Origin: Geomonas anaerohicana
Lineage (GTDB): Bacteria > Desulfobacterota > Desulfuromonadia > Geobacterales > Geobacteraceae
Length of the DNA: 64,000 nucleotides
Assembly: GCF_016458305.1 (NCBI RefSeq)
Contig: NZ_JAEMHL010000005.1
Location: forward strand, 186,001-250,000
Reading direction: 5' to 3'
Of the stretch, positions 17,588 through 25,986 are shown piece by piece. Made by a program: the position numbers and the translations under genes. The notes under the pieces were generated by a model. That model was not told the origin of the DNA, ran no database searches, and was given only the letters and a program-made list of their open reading frames with translations. Positions within the stretch are counted from its first letter, which is position 1, and each line of letters begins with the position of its first letter.

Positions 17588-17617
17588 TTGACACATCTCT
17601 GTCGCGAGGTGTATTAA
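17588..17617 (+). promoter_or_regulatory. Candidate promoter of hisI
   Basis: TTGACA (17588-17593) and TATTAA (17612-17617), spacer 18 bp, about 48 bp before the hisI start codon. Confidence 0.5.
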
Positions 17618-17664
17618 AAGACACTTTTTTATCAATAACCGCAGTAGAAGGACTGAGAGAAGCC

Positions 17665-18042
17665 ATGATAAAGATCGATTTCGAGAAGATGGGTGGACTG
17701 ATCCCTGCTGTTATCCAGGACAACGAGAGCGGGGAAGTATTGATGGTTGCGTTCATGGACGAGAAGACCCTGAACCTGACCCTGGAAACCGGCAAGACCT
17801 GGTTCTTCAGCCGCACCAGGAACAAGTACTGGATGAAGGGCGAGGAATCCGGCAACACCCAGGAAGTGGTCGAGGTGCTGACCGACTGCGATGCCGACAC
17901 CGTGGTGATCAAGGTGAAGCAGAACGGCCCCGCCGCCTGCCACACCGGCAACAGGAGCTGCTTCTACGTCAAGTACGAGAACGGCACTTGGGTCGAGCAC
18001 TCCAACCCGCTCTTTGATCCCAACGAGGTCTATAAGAAATAA
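17665..18042 (+). CDS. hisI: Phosphoribosyl-AMP cyclohydrolase HisI
   Basis: 125 aa from the ATG at 17665 ([16 protein letters not shown]). It opens the purine ring of phosphoribosyl-AMP, the third step of histidine synthesis. Signature residues are visible: [24 protein letters not shown], the metal-binding DCDADT motif and the cysteine-rich end [14 protein letters not shown]. It is the stand-alone form without a fused HisE domain. hisG follows on the same strand after a hairpin, so the two his genes are neighbours but probably separate transcripts. Confidence 0.95.
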   Translation: MIKIDFEKMGGLIPAVIQDNESGEVLMVAFMDEKTLNLTLETGKTWFFSRTRNKYWMKGEESGNTQEVVEVLTDCDADTVVIKVKQNGPAACHTGNRSCFYVKYENGTWVEHSNPLFDPNEVYKK

Positions 18043-18046
18043 CCTG

Positions 18047-18082
18047 AAAAGCCACGGAGCCAACGCTCGCGTGGCTTTTTTA
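18047..18082 (+). terminator. Rho-independent terminator after hisI
   Basis: An imperfect stem, AAAAGCCACG...CGTGGCTTTTT, starts a few bases past the hisI stop and ends in a T-tract. Confidence 0.75.
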
Positions 18083-18087
18083 TTTTC

Positions 18088-18135
18088 TCCCCTCTCCTCC
18101 CGGGAGAGGGTGGCCGAAGGCCGGGTGAGGGCGAC
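18088..18135. repeat. GC-rich CTCCCGGGAGAGGG intergenic element
   Basis: CTCCTCCCGGGAGAGGG followed by GGCCGAAGGCCGGGTGAGGG; another member of the dispersed family, placed between hisI and hisG. Confidence 0.5.
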
Positions 18136-18212
18136 GCCACGAAGGTAACCATTCCCCCCGTCCGGTTCTAATTGGTTTTCATCTTAATCTGAACTTTCAG
18201 CCTGGAGGAACT

Positions 18213-19085
18213 ATGGAAAAGTTGAAGCTCGGCATCCCGAAGGGGAGCCTTGAAAACGCCACCGTCGACCTGTTCAAGAAAGCCGGCTGGCAGATATCGA
18301 TCTCGTCGCGCAGCTACTTCCCCGGTATCGACGACGATGAGATAAAGTGCTCCCTGATCCGTCCGCAGGAGATGGGCAAGTACGTCGAGCGCGGCACCAT
18401 CGACGTCGGCATCGCCGGCCGCGACTGGATCCGCGAGAACGAGTCCGATGTCATCGAAGTCTGCGAGATGGTCTACTCCAAGGTATCCCGGCGTCCCGCC
18501 CGGTGGGTGCTGGTGGTCAACGGCAACTCCAAGATCCAGGGGCCGGAAGACCTGCACGGCGCCACCATCTCCACCGAGCTGGTTGGTTTCACCAAGCGTT
18601 ACTTCGCCGAGCGGAACATCCCGGTCAACGTCGAGTTCTCCTGGGGCGCCACCGAAGCGAAGGTCGTCGAAGGCCTCTGCGACGCCATCGTCGAAGTGAC
18701 CGAGACCGGTTCCACCATCAAGGCCAACGGCTTGAGGATAGTCACCGAATTGATGGAGTCCGTTCCCGTCATGGTGGTCAACAAGGCTGCCTGGGAAGAT
18801 CCGTGGAAGCGCGCCAAGATCGAGCAGATTGCCACCCTGCTGCAGTCCTCGCTGCGTGCCGAGGGGATGGTCGGTCTCAAGATGAACGCGCCGAAAGAGA
18901 AGGTAGCCGAGATCACCGCCGTCATCCCGAGTCTCAAGAGCCCGACCGTCGCCAACCACTACAACTCCGACTGGGTATCCATCGAAAGCATCATGCCCGA
19001 ACAAGAAGTCCGCCGCATCGTCCCCGAACTCATCAAACTCGGCGCCGAAGGCATCGTCGAGTACTCGCTCAACAAGATAATCTAG
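18213..19085 (+). CDS. hisG: ATP phosphoribosyltransferase HisG, long form
   Basis: 290 aa, ATG start with TGGAGGAA upstream. It catalyses the first, feedback-controlled step of histidine synthesis (ATP plus PRPP). The length and the C-terminal domain after about residue 210 ([20 protein letters not shown]) identify the long form, which binds histidine in that PII-like domain and works without HisZ. The PRPP-site loop is visible in [15 protein letters not shown] (about residue 165). A strong terminator follows. Confidence 0.95.
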   Translation: MEKLKLGIPKGSLENATVDLFKKAGWQISISSRSYFPGIDDDEIKCSLIRPQEMGKYVERGTIDVGIAGRDWIRENESDVIEVCEMVYSKVSRRPARWVLVVNGNSKIQGPEDLHGATISTELVGFTKRYFAERNIPVNVEFSWGATEAKVVEGLCDAIVEVTETGSTIKANGLRIVTELMESVPVMVVNKAAWEDPWKRAKIEQIATLLQSSLRAEGMVGLKMNAPKEKVAEITAVIPSLKSPTVANHYNSDWVSIESIMPEQEVRRIVPELIKLGAEGIVEYSLNKII

Positions 19086-19147
19086 AGCTCCTTGACCAGC
19101 ACACCTGCTTCGGGGTGCCGGTTTGAATCTTCACGCTTCGATTATTA

Positions 19148-19179
19148 AAAAGGCCCTTGGTGTTTGCCAAGGGCCTTTT
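19148..19179. terminator. Rho-independent terminator after hisG
   Basis: AAAAGGCCCTTGG (19148-19160) pairs with CCAAGGGCCTTTT (19167-19179) over a 6-base loop; symmetric A/T flanks allow action in both directions. Confidence 0.88.
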
Positions 19180-19318
19180 GCTTACCCGGTCCGGGAAAAA
19201 GTTCTTGCAGCTTGTTACGCTTATTAGAGCCGAAGTACCGACTGGGGCGCTTGCCAAAGTTATCGGTGGTGATATGCTGCTGGCTTGGAGGTTTCTAATC
19301 TAGTGTGGAGGTTATGCC

Positions 19319-19930
19319 ATGCCCTTCAGCAACGTACCACATGCGGACATGATCGGTAAGTCAGCGGCAATTGCGCAGGCCTTAACTCCTGAGTTGCACG
19401 CGTACTTGGTATCCCTGTTCCCCACCCCGGCGAGTATTACCGAGCTCTATCTGAAATACGAGACAAGCTTCGCTGCATCACTCAAAGGAGATCCTGAAAA
19501 GGTCAAGGCGTGCGAGGCGGACAGGGAGGCACTTGATCAAGCGATCGGCTTGTTATTTGGGCTTGGTAAAGCGGCCCATCGCAAAGATCCCACCATTCTC
19601 GGCCAGCTTGGCTTTGGTACAGCTAAGAAGCCGGCAGGTACGGGAAAGCCAGTAGGAAAACCCGTGGGGTTCCATCTTAGTTTCGGCAACGATGGTAAGC
19701 CGTGGGTCGCATTAACAAGGATCAGCAGTGCAAAAGGATATGAAGTGTGGACCTGTAATGGTGACCCTGGCAATGAACAAAATTGGAAATTCCTGGTCTG
19801 GTCGACTACCTGTAAGAAAATATTGCTAAGCGGGATAAACCGGTCGGTGCCAAACTTCCTCAGGGTCAGGGGCAAGCGTGGTGATATCGTAGGTCCTTGG
19901 TCTAACTGGATAGCGCTGGATCCTGTCTAA
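19319..19930 (+). CDS. Hypothetical protein, possible fibronectin-III-like C terminus
   Basis: 203 aa, ATG start with GGAGG seven bases upstream. No signal peptide or membrane helix is seen. The N-terminal half (1-110) is mainly helical. A short linker of repeated Lys/Pro/Gly units (KKPAGTGKPVGKPVGF) leads to a beta-rich segment (about 120-203) containing AKGYEVWTCNGDPG and GDIVGPWSNWIALDPV, which resembles the end of a fibronectin type III domain. It is not recognised. It is less GC-rich than its neighbours and lies beside a repeat array and another orphan gene, suggesting acquired DNA. Confidence 0.6.
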   Translation: MPFSNVPHADMIGKSAAIAQALTPELHAYLVSLFPTPASITELYLKYETSFAASLKGDPEKVKACEADREALDQAIGLLFGLGKAAHRKDPTILGQLGFGTAKKPAGTGKPVGKPVGFHLSFGNDGKPWVALTRISSAKGYEVWTCNGDPGNEQNWKFLVWSTTCKKILLSGINRSVPNFLRVRGKRGDIVGPWSNWIALDPV

Positions 19931-19992
19931 TGTTTATCGCCCCCTTCGCGTTCGTGAGGGGGGCGAAGCTTCCCTCACATCATACCCCTTCT

Positions 19993-20238
19993 GAAGCACC
20001 GTGTTCCTCTGTTAGAACTTCACCTCTTGGCCTTAGTAGTCAGACTTCCCTCGTAAAGTTGCCACTTCATGCCGCTAAAACCTCACTTGGAAACTTGAAG
20101 TGCATCTTTTCATCGTGGAATGGTCACTTCAAGACCCGAAGTGTCGATTTCAGGCGCAGAAATGTTACTTTGGGGGCTGAAGTGCCGACTTCCAGGGCGA
20201 AATGATCATCTCCGGGGGGAGGTGCCTGATCTTCACTT
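19993..20238. repeat. Degenerate array of about 12 dyad repeats phased at 20-21 bp
   Basis: Units of the form GAAGTG-N2/3-ACTTC-N6/7 begin at about 19993, 20015, 20034, 20055, 20076, 20097, 20118, 20138, 20159, 20179, 20199 and 20219. Spacing is steadily 20-22 bp, about two DNA turns. Individual units are heavily diverged; the best is GAAGTGCCGACTTCCAGGGC at 20179. It fills most of the 351-bp gap between the stop codons of two convergent orphan genes. It resembles multiple terminal repeats of IS21-type elements, but no transposase gene is present. It is not a CRISPR array: no constant repeat and no spacers. Confidence 0.65.
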
Positions 20239-20281
20239 TGCAGTCGATCGCGCCGGCATACTTGCGGAGCAGGCAGATAGA

Positions 20282-23203
20282 TTAGTTCTCATTTTGCAGG
20301 CCGACGACGTCTTCTCCCGCCAGCATACGTCGCAGAGGATCGAGGAGAGCTTCATCTGGAATTTTTTGGTAATTGTCCATGCTAATTATCTCCTCCCACT
20401 TCATAAGATGGCTCACTTCATGGGTGATGTCTTTCACTCGCATCGAGGAGGTCTCTTCGGAGTACTCCATGTAGTACCAGGTGCTGGGAACATCGGTGCA
20501 TATGAACGTGCTCAAGCTGAACTGGTTGCTAAACTCGTTGGTCTCCAAGTTATAAAAAACCCCACGTCCCGTCTTGTAGGTCATGAGTACAGTTCCGGTT
20601 TCCGGGCAGATTCCGCGCACCGAATGCCCGTAGGACATCCCCAGGCAGATGGAGTGGGTGTAATCCTGGATCAGGTCCCACTTGTAGTCGCAAGCTTTTA
20701 GCCTTGGGCCGTGGACCAAGTAGATAAGCCGGTTGCGCTGATCTATGCCGAACACGTGCCAGGGCAAATGGAATTTCGGGGCCATCCTCAGGTTACGGCT
20801 GGTTAGCCACATGGCCGTCTTGGTACCGACTGCGAAATGGTCGGGGGCGGAAGACGCCCGTGTGATTCCCTGTATCTCCTCCATGCGAAGGTTGCACTCC
20901 GGACCACTGTTTCTGCCCAGGCCAAGGGTCATCCTGCCTAGGCACAGGATCTTCTCCTTGACCGGGTCCTTCAATACATAGAAATATTCGGTCTCCTTGC
21001 AGGAGGAAAGAAAGGCTCGGGCGACTTGAGTGTCCTCCGGGAGGCACAGGGCCTGGGTGAAGTCGATGAGCGCGGTGAACCTGCTTTCTCTACCTTTCAT
21101 GATGGCGCGCCAGTACCTGTTGGTGCCACGTTCGTGAAACAAAAAGAGGTGCTGGTCGGCAATGTCGTCGATGAGTCCCAACCCCGAGAAGTTTTCGCTT
21201 TGAAGCCGCCATGCTGTCATCTCTACGAAATCGATCAGGATGACGGATGTCTCACTTTCACCCAGAAAAACATGACGGTCGGTGGAGCCGACACGTTGCA
21301 GCCCTGGATGCTCTCTGGCCACATCAACTTCCATGTCAGGAGAGTACACCAGGGGCACCGGTTCGACTTCGATCCGCATCAAGGCGTCCACCTCAGCGTC
21401 GACTGCGGCAAGGGCTGACGGCTCAGTGACCATTTCTCTCAGCGAGCTCGCCCGTGCCGTTTGGCCTGTCATCCGCGCTTGTCGATACTCCTCCAAAAGG
21501 ACCTCTGTGTCCTTGCTCGGTTTCAGTTGCTCCAGCAGATCATCTATGGCTGCTGCATATGCGGCACGGCTCTCTCCGGGGAGGATGTCGATGGCTGCGC
21601 GGGCGGCGTTGCAATGGGCGAGGCTTTCTTGATAGCTGAGGGCACCGCCTCGAACGTCCGTTAGCAGCCTGTCCGCCTCAACGGTTGCCGCAGCCTGCTG
21701 TGCTGCGACTACGCGATGATACATCGAGTTGAAGCAGGGGACGGCGCGGAACACAGGCCTCACTTTCTGCAACATCGGCAGAGCCTCGCGGTCGCGCCCC
21801 GCATCAAAAAGTTTTTTCGCTTCGATGTAGGTAATCCATGCCTCCTGGGCATCATGGCGTGAGGTCCTTTCCAGTTGCTTGTTGCGGTAGAGCACCTCGA
21901 ACAGCGGCGACAGCGCTATGACGTCGTGGTATTCCCGGACTGCGTCCTCTTGGCGCGACAGCCACATTACTTCGTCGTAGCACTCCGGCCACTTTTCATC
22001 CCGCAGCGCCTGCCTCAAGGTCCGTAGCCGTTGCTCGATGAACTCGTGCCTCTCCTTCTCCTTCTCAACCTGTAACAGAGTGTTGATCCTCGCACGGCTG
22101 CGCTTATCACGCTCAAGCAGCCTTCCCAGCAGTCTCTGTCTCTCTTTCCCGTTGCTGCTGCTCTCAAACGCCTGCCACAGCGTGATCAGTTCACCCTGCT
22201 CCTTCATGGCTTCAACGAGGGCGATAATCCTCCGTGCCTTGGGGAGGTTTTTGGCCTCTTCCAGAGCCTGGCGTGATAAGGTCACGGCTTGGTCCCATTC
22301 TCCTTGTGAAAAAGCGGATTCGGCCTGCTGAAGTACCGGCTCTGCCTTGCGGGTCAGCAGCTGTTCGACTTCCCTCCGGAGTTCGTCGAACTCCGCTATC
22401 AGTCCGTCCTTTGTCTCGGCTAACCTGAGAAGTTCCCGAGCGAATCGGGCAGTACCATCCCTCAGCGCCAAACGCGCGTAAGCGACCAGGGCCTCCTTTC
22501 CCAGCTCGGAGGGATGTAGAGAGTCAAAAACAGCGCCGGCTTCAGCCGGCATGGCATTGCTGTGGTAGGCAAGGGCAAGCAGTTCACGGAGCCGTTTGTC
22601 TTTCAGCACATGGGGCGGCTGCGCAAGCAACGTATCGATGGCGGTCTGGTAGGCGCCGACATGCTGATGCAGCAACATGATGGCGCTGCACAGTGCCGAT
22701 ACGTCATCGGGGTTGATGGCACGAATCCCAGCAACTTCCTGCTCCGCAGTGATGTAGTCATACTCTTCTAGACACTGTTGAGCGCGCCTCAATGAATCCC
22801 TTGGTGAGAGCGCCGATCCCGCCGGCATCTTCTGCCTCCGTTTCTCCGTAACGGGCTTTCTACCGACTTCCTCCCCCGGAATTGAAACGTTTTCGAGGGC
22901 AGGTGCCGACAGTGCACCTAGGTCGGCATGGCATGCGTCCACCGAAGGGAGGAACAGGTGCTTGATAAGTACGACATTGGGAGAACACGGGTGAGGAACA
23001 AGCTGAAACGCTTCTCCATAATGCTCCAGAAGGAGGTTTTGTAACTGGCTCTTGAGCCGGTATCCCTCTTTTTTGTCCGGGTCGGGTAGGCAAAGCCGGG
23101 TGGGATTTACCTTCTTTATGGCAGAGATGATCCGCTCTGAGGAAGGGGTGACTACTGAACGTAAAAGGACTTCAGCATTTGCTACATCCTGTTGCCAGTC
23201 CAT
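20282..23203 (-). CDS. Large unassigned protein with helical (TPR-like) repeats and a beta-rich C terminus
   Basis: 973 aa from the ATG at 23203 (MDWQQDVANAEVLL), preceded by AAGGTGG; a TTG 23 codons earlier has no ribosome-binding site. Residues 1-100 form a small compact segment (SAIKKVNPTRLCLPDPDKK). Residues about 125-600 are alpha-helical with TPR-like pairs such as RRAQQCLEEYDYITAEQEVA and AESAFSQGEWDQAVTLSRQA. Residues about 620-973 are strand-rich with repeated aromatic/hydrophobic strands and resemble a propeller-like domain. No signal peptide, catalytic motif or P-loop is visible. Probably a cytoplasmic scaffold or sensor. Base composition and orphan status suggest horizontal acquisition. 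Confidence 0.7.
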   Translation of the reverse strand: MDWQQDVANAEVLLRSVVTPSSERIISAIKKVNPTRLCLPDPDKKEGYRLKSQLQNLLLEHYGEAFQLVPHPCSPNVVLIKHLFLPSVDACHADLGALSAPALENVSIPGEEVGRKPVTEKRRQKMPAGSALSPRDSLRRAQQCLEEYDYITAEQEVAGIRAINPDDVSALCSAIMLLHQHVGAYQTAIDTLLAQPPHVLKDKRLRELLALAYHSNAMPAEAGAVFDSLHPSELGKEALVAYARLALRDGTARFARELLRLAETKDGLIAEFDELRREVEQLLTRKAEPVLQQAESAFSQGEWDQAVTLSRQALEEAKNLPKARRIIALVEAMKEQGELITLWQAFESSSNGKERQRLLGRLLERDKRSRARINTLLQVEKEKERHEFIEQRLRTLRQALRDEKWPECYDEVMWLSRQEDAVREYHDVIALSPLFEVLYRNKQLERTSRHDAQEAWITYIEAKKLFDAGRDREALPMLQKVRPVFRAVPCFNSMYHRVVAAQQAAATVEADRLLTDVRGGALSYQESLAHCNAARAAIDILPGESRAAYAAAIDDLLEQLKPSKDTEVLLEEYRQARMTGQTARASSLREMVTEPSALAAVDAEVDALMRIEVEPVPLVYSPDMEVDVAREHPGLQRVGSTDRHVFLGESETSVILIDFVEMTAWRLQSENFSGLGLIDDIADQHLFLFHERGTNRYWRAIMKGRESRFTALIDFTQALCLPEDTQVARAFLSSCKETEYFYVLKDPVKEKILCLGRMTLGLGRNSGPECNLRMEEIQGITRASSAPDHFAVGTKTAMWLTSRNLRMAPKFHLPWHVFGIDQRNRLIYLVHGPRLKACDYKWDLIQDYTHSICLGMSYGHSVRGICPETGTVLMTYKTGRGVFYNLETNEFSNQFSLSTFICTDVPSTWYYMEYSEETSSMRVKDITHEVSHLMKWEEIISMDNYQKIPDEALLDPLRRMLAGEDVVGLQNEN

Positions 23204-23381
23204 ATCTGCACCACCTTTGTGGGGATGAAGGGCATTGCTTGAAAAGTGTACTTGTATTGTTGGTATTTTCAAATAATATGCAAGGGCAGCTTGGGGTAGG
23301 GCTGGATCTGGCCATTTATCGCCGAGGCCGTTAACATATCAGGTGAGGTTCGCCGGTTAAAACTGAACTGAGGGAGGCGCT

Positions 23382-23822
23382 ATGACGAACACTATCACTC
23401 TTCATCGCGTGGTTCGTGCGACACCTGAGAAGATCTACCGTGCTTTTATGGATACGGACGCCCTGGTGAAGTGGCTACCACCGAACGGATTCACTGCAAA
23501 GGTCCATCAGATGGACGCAAAGGTCGGTGGGACCTACAAGATGTCGTTCACCAATTTCTCCACGGGGCAGACCCATTCCTTCGGAGGCACCTACTTGGAA
23601 CTGGTGCCGCACGAACGGATACGCTACACGGACGCTTTCGACGATCCGAATCTACCTGGAGAGATACAGACGACGATAACTCTGCGCCGGGTGTCGTGCG
23701 GAACTGAATTGAAGATCGTGCAGGAGGGCGTTCCTGAAGCCATTCCTGCCGAAGCCTGCTATCTCGGCTGGCAGGAGTCGCTGGCCCTGCTGGAGATGCT
23801 GGTCGAGGCGGACGTTTCTTAA
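23382..23822 (+). CDS. SRPBCC family protein (AHSA1-like)
   Basis: 146 aa. It opens with HRVVRATPEKIYRAFMDTDALVKWLPPNGF and continues with KVGGTYKMSF and YLELVPHERIRYTDAF, the standard pattern of the START-like AHSA1 subgroup. The fold makes a hydrophobic ligand-binding cavity. Its ligand or partner is unknown, and in many bacteria these genes accompany ArsR regulators, but none is next to it here. Divergent from the large orphan gene; convergent with the zinc-finger gene. Confidence 0.85.
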   Translation: MTNTITLHRVVRATPEKIYRAFMDTDALVKWLPPNGFTAKVHQMDAKVGGTYKMSFTNFSTGQTHSFGGTYLELVPHERIRYTDAFDDPNLPGEIQTTITLRRVSCGTELKIVQEGVPEAIPAEACYLGWQESLALLEMLVEADVS

Positions 23823-23856
23823 GGTATGAGAGGAGGGACTTGTGCTAACTGATGAC

Positions 23857-23892
23857 GGTCGCCCTGGGCATTCAAAGATGCCCAGGGCGACC
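23857..23892. terminator. Perfect 15-bp hairpin between convergent genes
   Basis: GGTCGCCCTGGGCAT (23857-23871) and ATGCCCAGGGCGACC (23878-23892) pair fully around a 6-base loop. No T-tract follows on either strand, so it may be a transcript-end stabiliser rather than a textbook terminator. Confidence 0.55.
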
Positions 23893-23928
23893 GGTGTTGG
23901 GGGAGGGGACGGTCGGGTGCCGGTGTGA

Positions 23929-24129
23929 CTATGTTCTTCTTTCGTGAGCCTTCTTCCCGTGCACCCGCTCGTAGGCGCGGCAGAAGGGGCAGACGTCTTC
24001 TTCGATGCGGGTGACGAAATCGTAGACGAGGCCCTTCTGATGATAACGGGCATGAAGGCACACGGGGCAGAGTTCACATATCTTTGCCATGGCATTGTCC
24101 AGTGCTGTCGGGTTTTCGGTTCCTGGCAT
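23929..24129 (-). CDS. Small zinc-finger-like protein
   Basis: 66 aa from the ATG at 24129, chosen because GGAAGGAA lies eight bases upstream; an earlier TTG overlaps the end of the oxidoreductase gene. Two Cys pairs are seen: CELCPVC near residue 20 and CPFC near residue 47, suggesting a zinc-binding knuckle. The tail is basic (HGKKAHERRT). Function unknown. It directly follows the quinone oxidoreductase gene and is likely in the same transcript. Confidence 0.65.
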   Translation of the reverse strand: MPGTENPTALDNAMAKICELCPVCLHARYHQKGLVYDFVTRIEEDVCPFCRAYERVHGKKAHERRT

Positions 24130-24149
24130 GTTACGGGTTCCTTCCATTT

Positions 24150-25127
24150 TCAATCTGGGATGAGGATGGTCGAGCCGGTAGTCCGGCGTGCCTCCAATTC
24201 GCGGTGAGCCTGCGCAGCATCCTTCAGCGGGAAACTACGATTTATCTCTATCTTCACCTTGCCGGAGGTGACCATCTCAAAGAGTTCTGCGGATGCCTCT
24301 TCAAGTTCGGACCGCTTGGCGATGTAGGTGGCGAGCCCGGTTCGGGTCAGGTACAGCGAGCCGAGCTGGGAGAGGAGCAGCAGGTCGACCGGAGGGACCG
24401 GACCGGAGGCGTTGCCGAAGCTCACCATCAGGCCGCGGGGACGCAGGCATTTGAGCGAGGTCTCGAAGGTGTCCTTGCCCACGGAATCGTAGACCACAGC
24501 AGCCCCATCTCCGCCCGTGATCTCCTGCACCCTCTCCAGGATGTTTTCGGTGCGGTAGTTGATGCAGTAGTCGGCGCCGTGCTGCCGCGCCAGCTCGCAC
24601 TTTTCTTCCGAACCGGCAGTGCCAATGACCTTGGCGCCGAGCGCCCGCAGCCATTGGCAGGCGATGGTGCCGACGCCTCCGGCGGCGGCATGGAAGACCA
24701 CGGTCTCTCCGGCCTGTACCCGGTAGGTCCTCCTGACCAGGTACTGTACGGTCAGTCCCTTGAGCATCATTCCGGCGGCCTGCTCGAAGGAGACGGCATC
24801 AGGGAGCAGGCAGAGCCGGTCCGCCTTGATGACACGTGATTCGCAGTAGCCGCCGCCGGACGTGCCCGCGTAGGCGACGCGGTCGCCTGTCTTAAACAGC
24901 GTGACCCCCTCGCCGACCGCCTCGACCACGCCGGCTCCTTCATTGCCGGCAATGGCGGGCAGCGGCATCTTGTACAGTCCGCTGCGCTGGTACACGTCCA
25001 CGAAGTTCACCCCGACCGCCTTGTGCCGGACCCGCACCTCGCCCGGTCCCGGTTCCGGCACCGTCACATCCGTCCACTTCAGTACCTCGGGGCCTCCAAA
25101 TTCTTCGAAGCAGATTGCTTTGGGCAT
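24150..25127 (-). CDS. Zinc-independent quinone oxidoreductase (QOR, MDR superfamily)
   Basis: 325 aa from the ATG at 25127 (MPKAICFEEFGGPEVLKW), preceded by CAGGAG. The N-terminal GroES-like domain contains GNEGAGVVEAVGEGV; the Rossmann domain has VVFHAAAGGVGTIACQW, close to the QOR nucleotide motif AxxGGVG. Structural and catalytic zinc cysteines of alcohol dehydrogenases are missing, as expected for QORs. It uses NADPH to reduce quinones or other enones. A toxin-antitoxin pair lies just upstream. Confidence 0.9.
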   Translation of the reverse strand: MPKAICFEEFGGPEVLKWTDVTVPEPGPGEVRVRHKAVGVNFVDVYQRSGLYKMPLPAIAGNEGAGVVEAVGEGVTLFKTGDRVAYAGTSGGGYCESRVIKADRLCLLPDAVSFEQAAGMMLKGLTVQYLVRRTYRVQAGETVVFHAAAGGVGTIACQWLRALGAKVIGTAGSEEKCELARQHGADYCINYRTENILERVQEITGGDGAAVVYDSVGKDTFETSLKCLRPRGLMVSFGNASGPVPPVDLLLLSQLGSLYLTRTGLATYIAKRSELEEASAELFEMVTSGKVKIEINRSFPLKDAAQAHRELEARRTTGSTILIPD

Positions 25128-25156
25128 GATTGACTCCTGGTAAAAGATGTCTGTGC

Positions 25157-25474
25157 TCAGAAACACGTGAGCAGAAAATCAAGCGCGGCAATGATTTCAG
25201 TGCGTGAATTTTTCAAAGTTCCTACTTTGGCGCCAAGCAGCCCCATGTGGATACCCGACAACTCGGCCGTGGACATAAAGACGGTCGTCCCTTGTATCTC
25301 AAACTTCGGGTTGAGAAGGGGGATGGGACGGGGGAGTACCGTAGCGGGAACAAGTGGAACAACAACACGTGTGGCTAGTTTGTTGAGCAGATCGGGTTGC
25401 ACGTCCAAGAGATACGGCACCGAGGTTCTCGAATGCTCTTCTGGATTCTCGTACACGTCGAACTGTGCCGTCAG
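25157..25474 (-). CDS. ccdB: CcdB family toxin, probable CTG start
   Basis: 105 aa if read from CTG at 25474, giving an N terminus M-T-A-Q-F-D-V-Y-E-N-P, which matches CcdB proteins (usually QFDVYxNP). The first ATG/GTG in frame (GTG, 25456) would remove six of these residues and has no ribosome-binding site. The CTG overlaps the ccdA stop (CTGA), so translation is probably coupled. Later family features are present: VPYLLDVQPDLL, RVVVPLVPA and the end NSRTEIIAALDFLL. CcdB poisons DNA gyrase; the canonical C-terminal Trp-Gly-Ile is replaced by LTCF, so gyrase activity is uncertain. Confidence 0.8.
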   Translation of the reverse strand: MTAQFDVYENPEEHSRTSVPYLLDVQPDLLNKLATRVVVPLVPATVLPRPIPLLNPKFEIQGTTVFMSTAELSGIHMGLLGAKVGTLKNSRTEIIAALDFLLTCF

Positions 25475-25719
25475 AACCGTCTCCGGCCATCACCAAAGGT
25501 TCCGTGGGTAGTGACACGGCGGTTGTAATCATCGATGGCGTCTTTGTTTTCCTCGTTCCAGTTCTGACAGTAGTCTTCTCTGAGCATTTCTGCGAGCCTG
25601 GCCTCCAAGGTCTTGGAAAGGTTGATGCGCCGCTCTTTTGCCTGACGCAACAGGTCACTGTTGATACTGAGGTTGGTCGACTTTTTGGGTGCATCCGGGT
25701 CAAAGAGATTCACTTGCAT
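25471..25719 (-). CDS. ccdA: CcdA family antitoxin
   Basis: 82 aa from the ATG at 25719, with AGGAGG six bases upstream. An N-terminal ribbon-helix-helix segment (KSTNLSINSDLLRQAKERRINLS) should bind the operon's own control region. The C-terminal half (EENKDAIDDYNRRVTTHGTFGD) matches the CcdB-neutralising tail of CcdA. It lies upstream of the toxin and overlaps it by 4 bp. The region before it carries four short boxes at exact 13-bp spacing. Confidence 0.85.
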   Translation of the reverse strand: MQVNLFDPDAPKKSTNLSINSDLLRQAKERRINLSKTLEARLAEMLREDYCQNWNEENKDAIDDYNRRVTTHGTFGDGRRRF

Positions 25720-25729
25720 AACTGCCTCC

Positions 25730-25781
25730 TGCGCATGATTGATGCGCATAACATCATACCGCCATTCAATACCGCCATCAA
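25730..25781 (-). promoter_or_regulatory. Candidate ccdAB operator: four boxes at 13-bp spacing
   Basis: On the + strand TGCGCAT occurs at 25730 and 25743, and ATACCGCCAT at 25756 and 25769. All four start exactly 13 bp apart. The array runs from just before the ccdA ribosome-binding site into the likely promoter. Arrays of short sites like this are typical of ribbon-helix-helix antitoxin autoregulation. Confidence 0.55.
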
Positions 25782-25986
25782 ACATTCTCTTGGGCTTTCC
25801 TGCTCCACCGTCACCAGGAAAGGCCCCCTGCCGGGCCGGCCTTATACGCGTGCAGCCTCGACCACATCCCCCTCTTCATATTACTCTCAAGCTCGACTCC
25901 AATTTGGCCGAAAGTAGATGCAGCAGCAGTGTTTGTTCGTTTAGCTGCTACGGAAGCATCGAATCAATAGAGAAGGGGGGCCTACT

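Noticed and set aside
19993..20238. CRISPR array
   Set aside because: Units diverge throughout, there are no unique spacers of constant length, and no cas gene is nearby.
25157..25474. ccdB as a pseudogene
   Set aside because: The frame is complete and overlaps ccdA in the normal way; only the start codon is unusual and the last residues are atypical.
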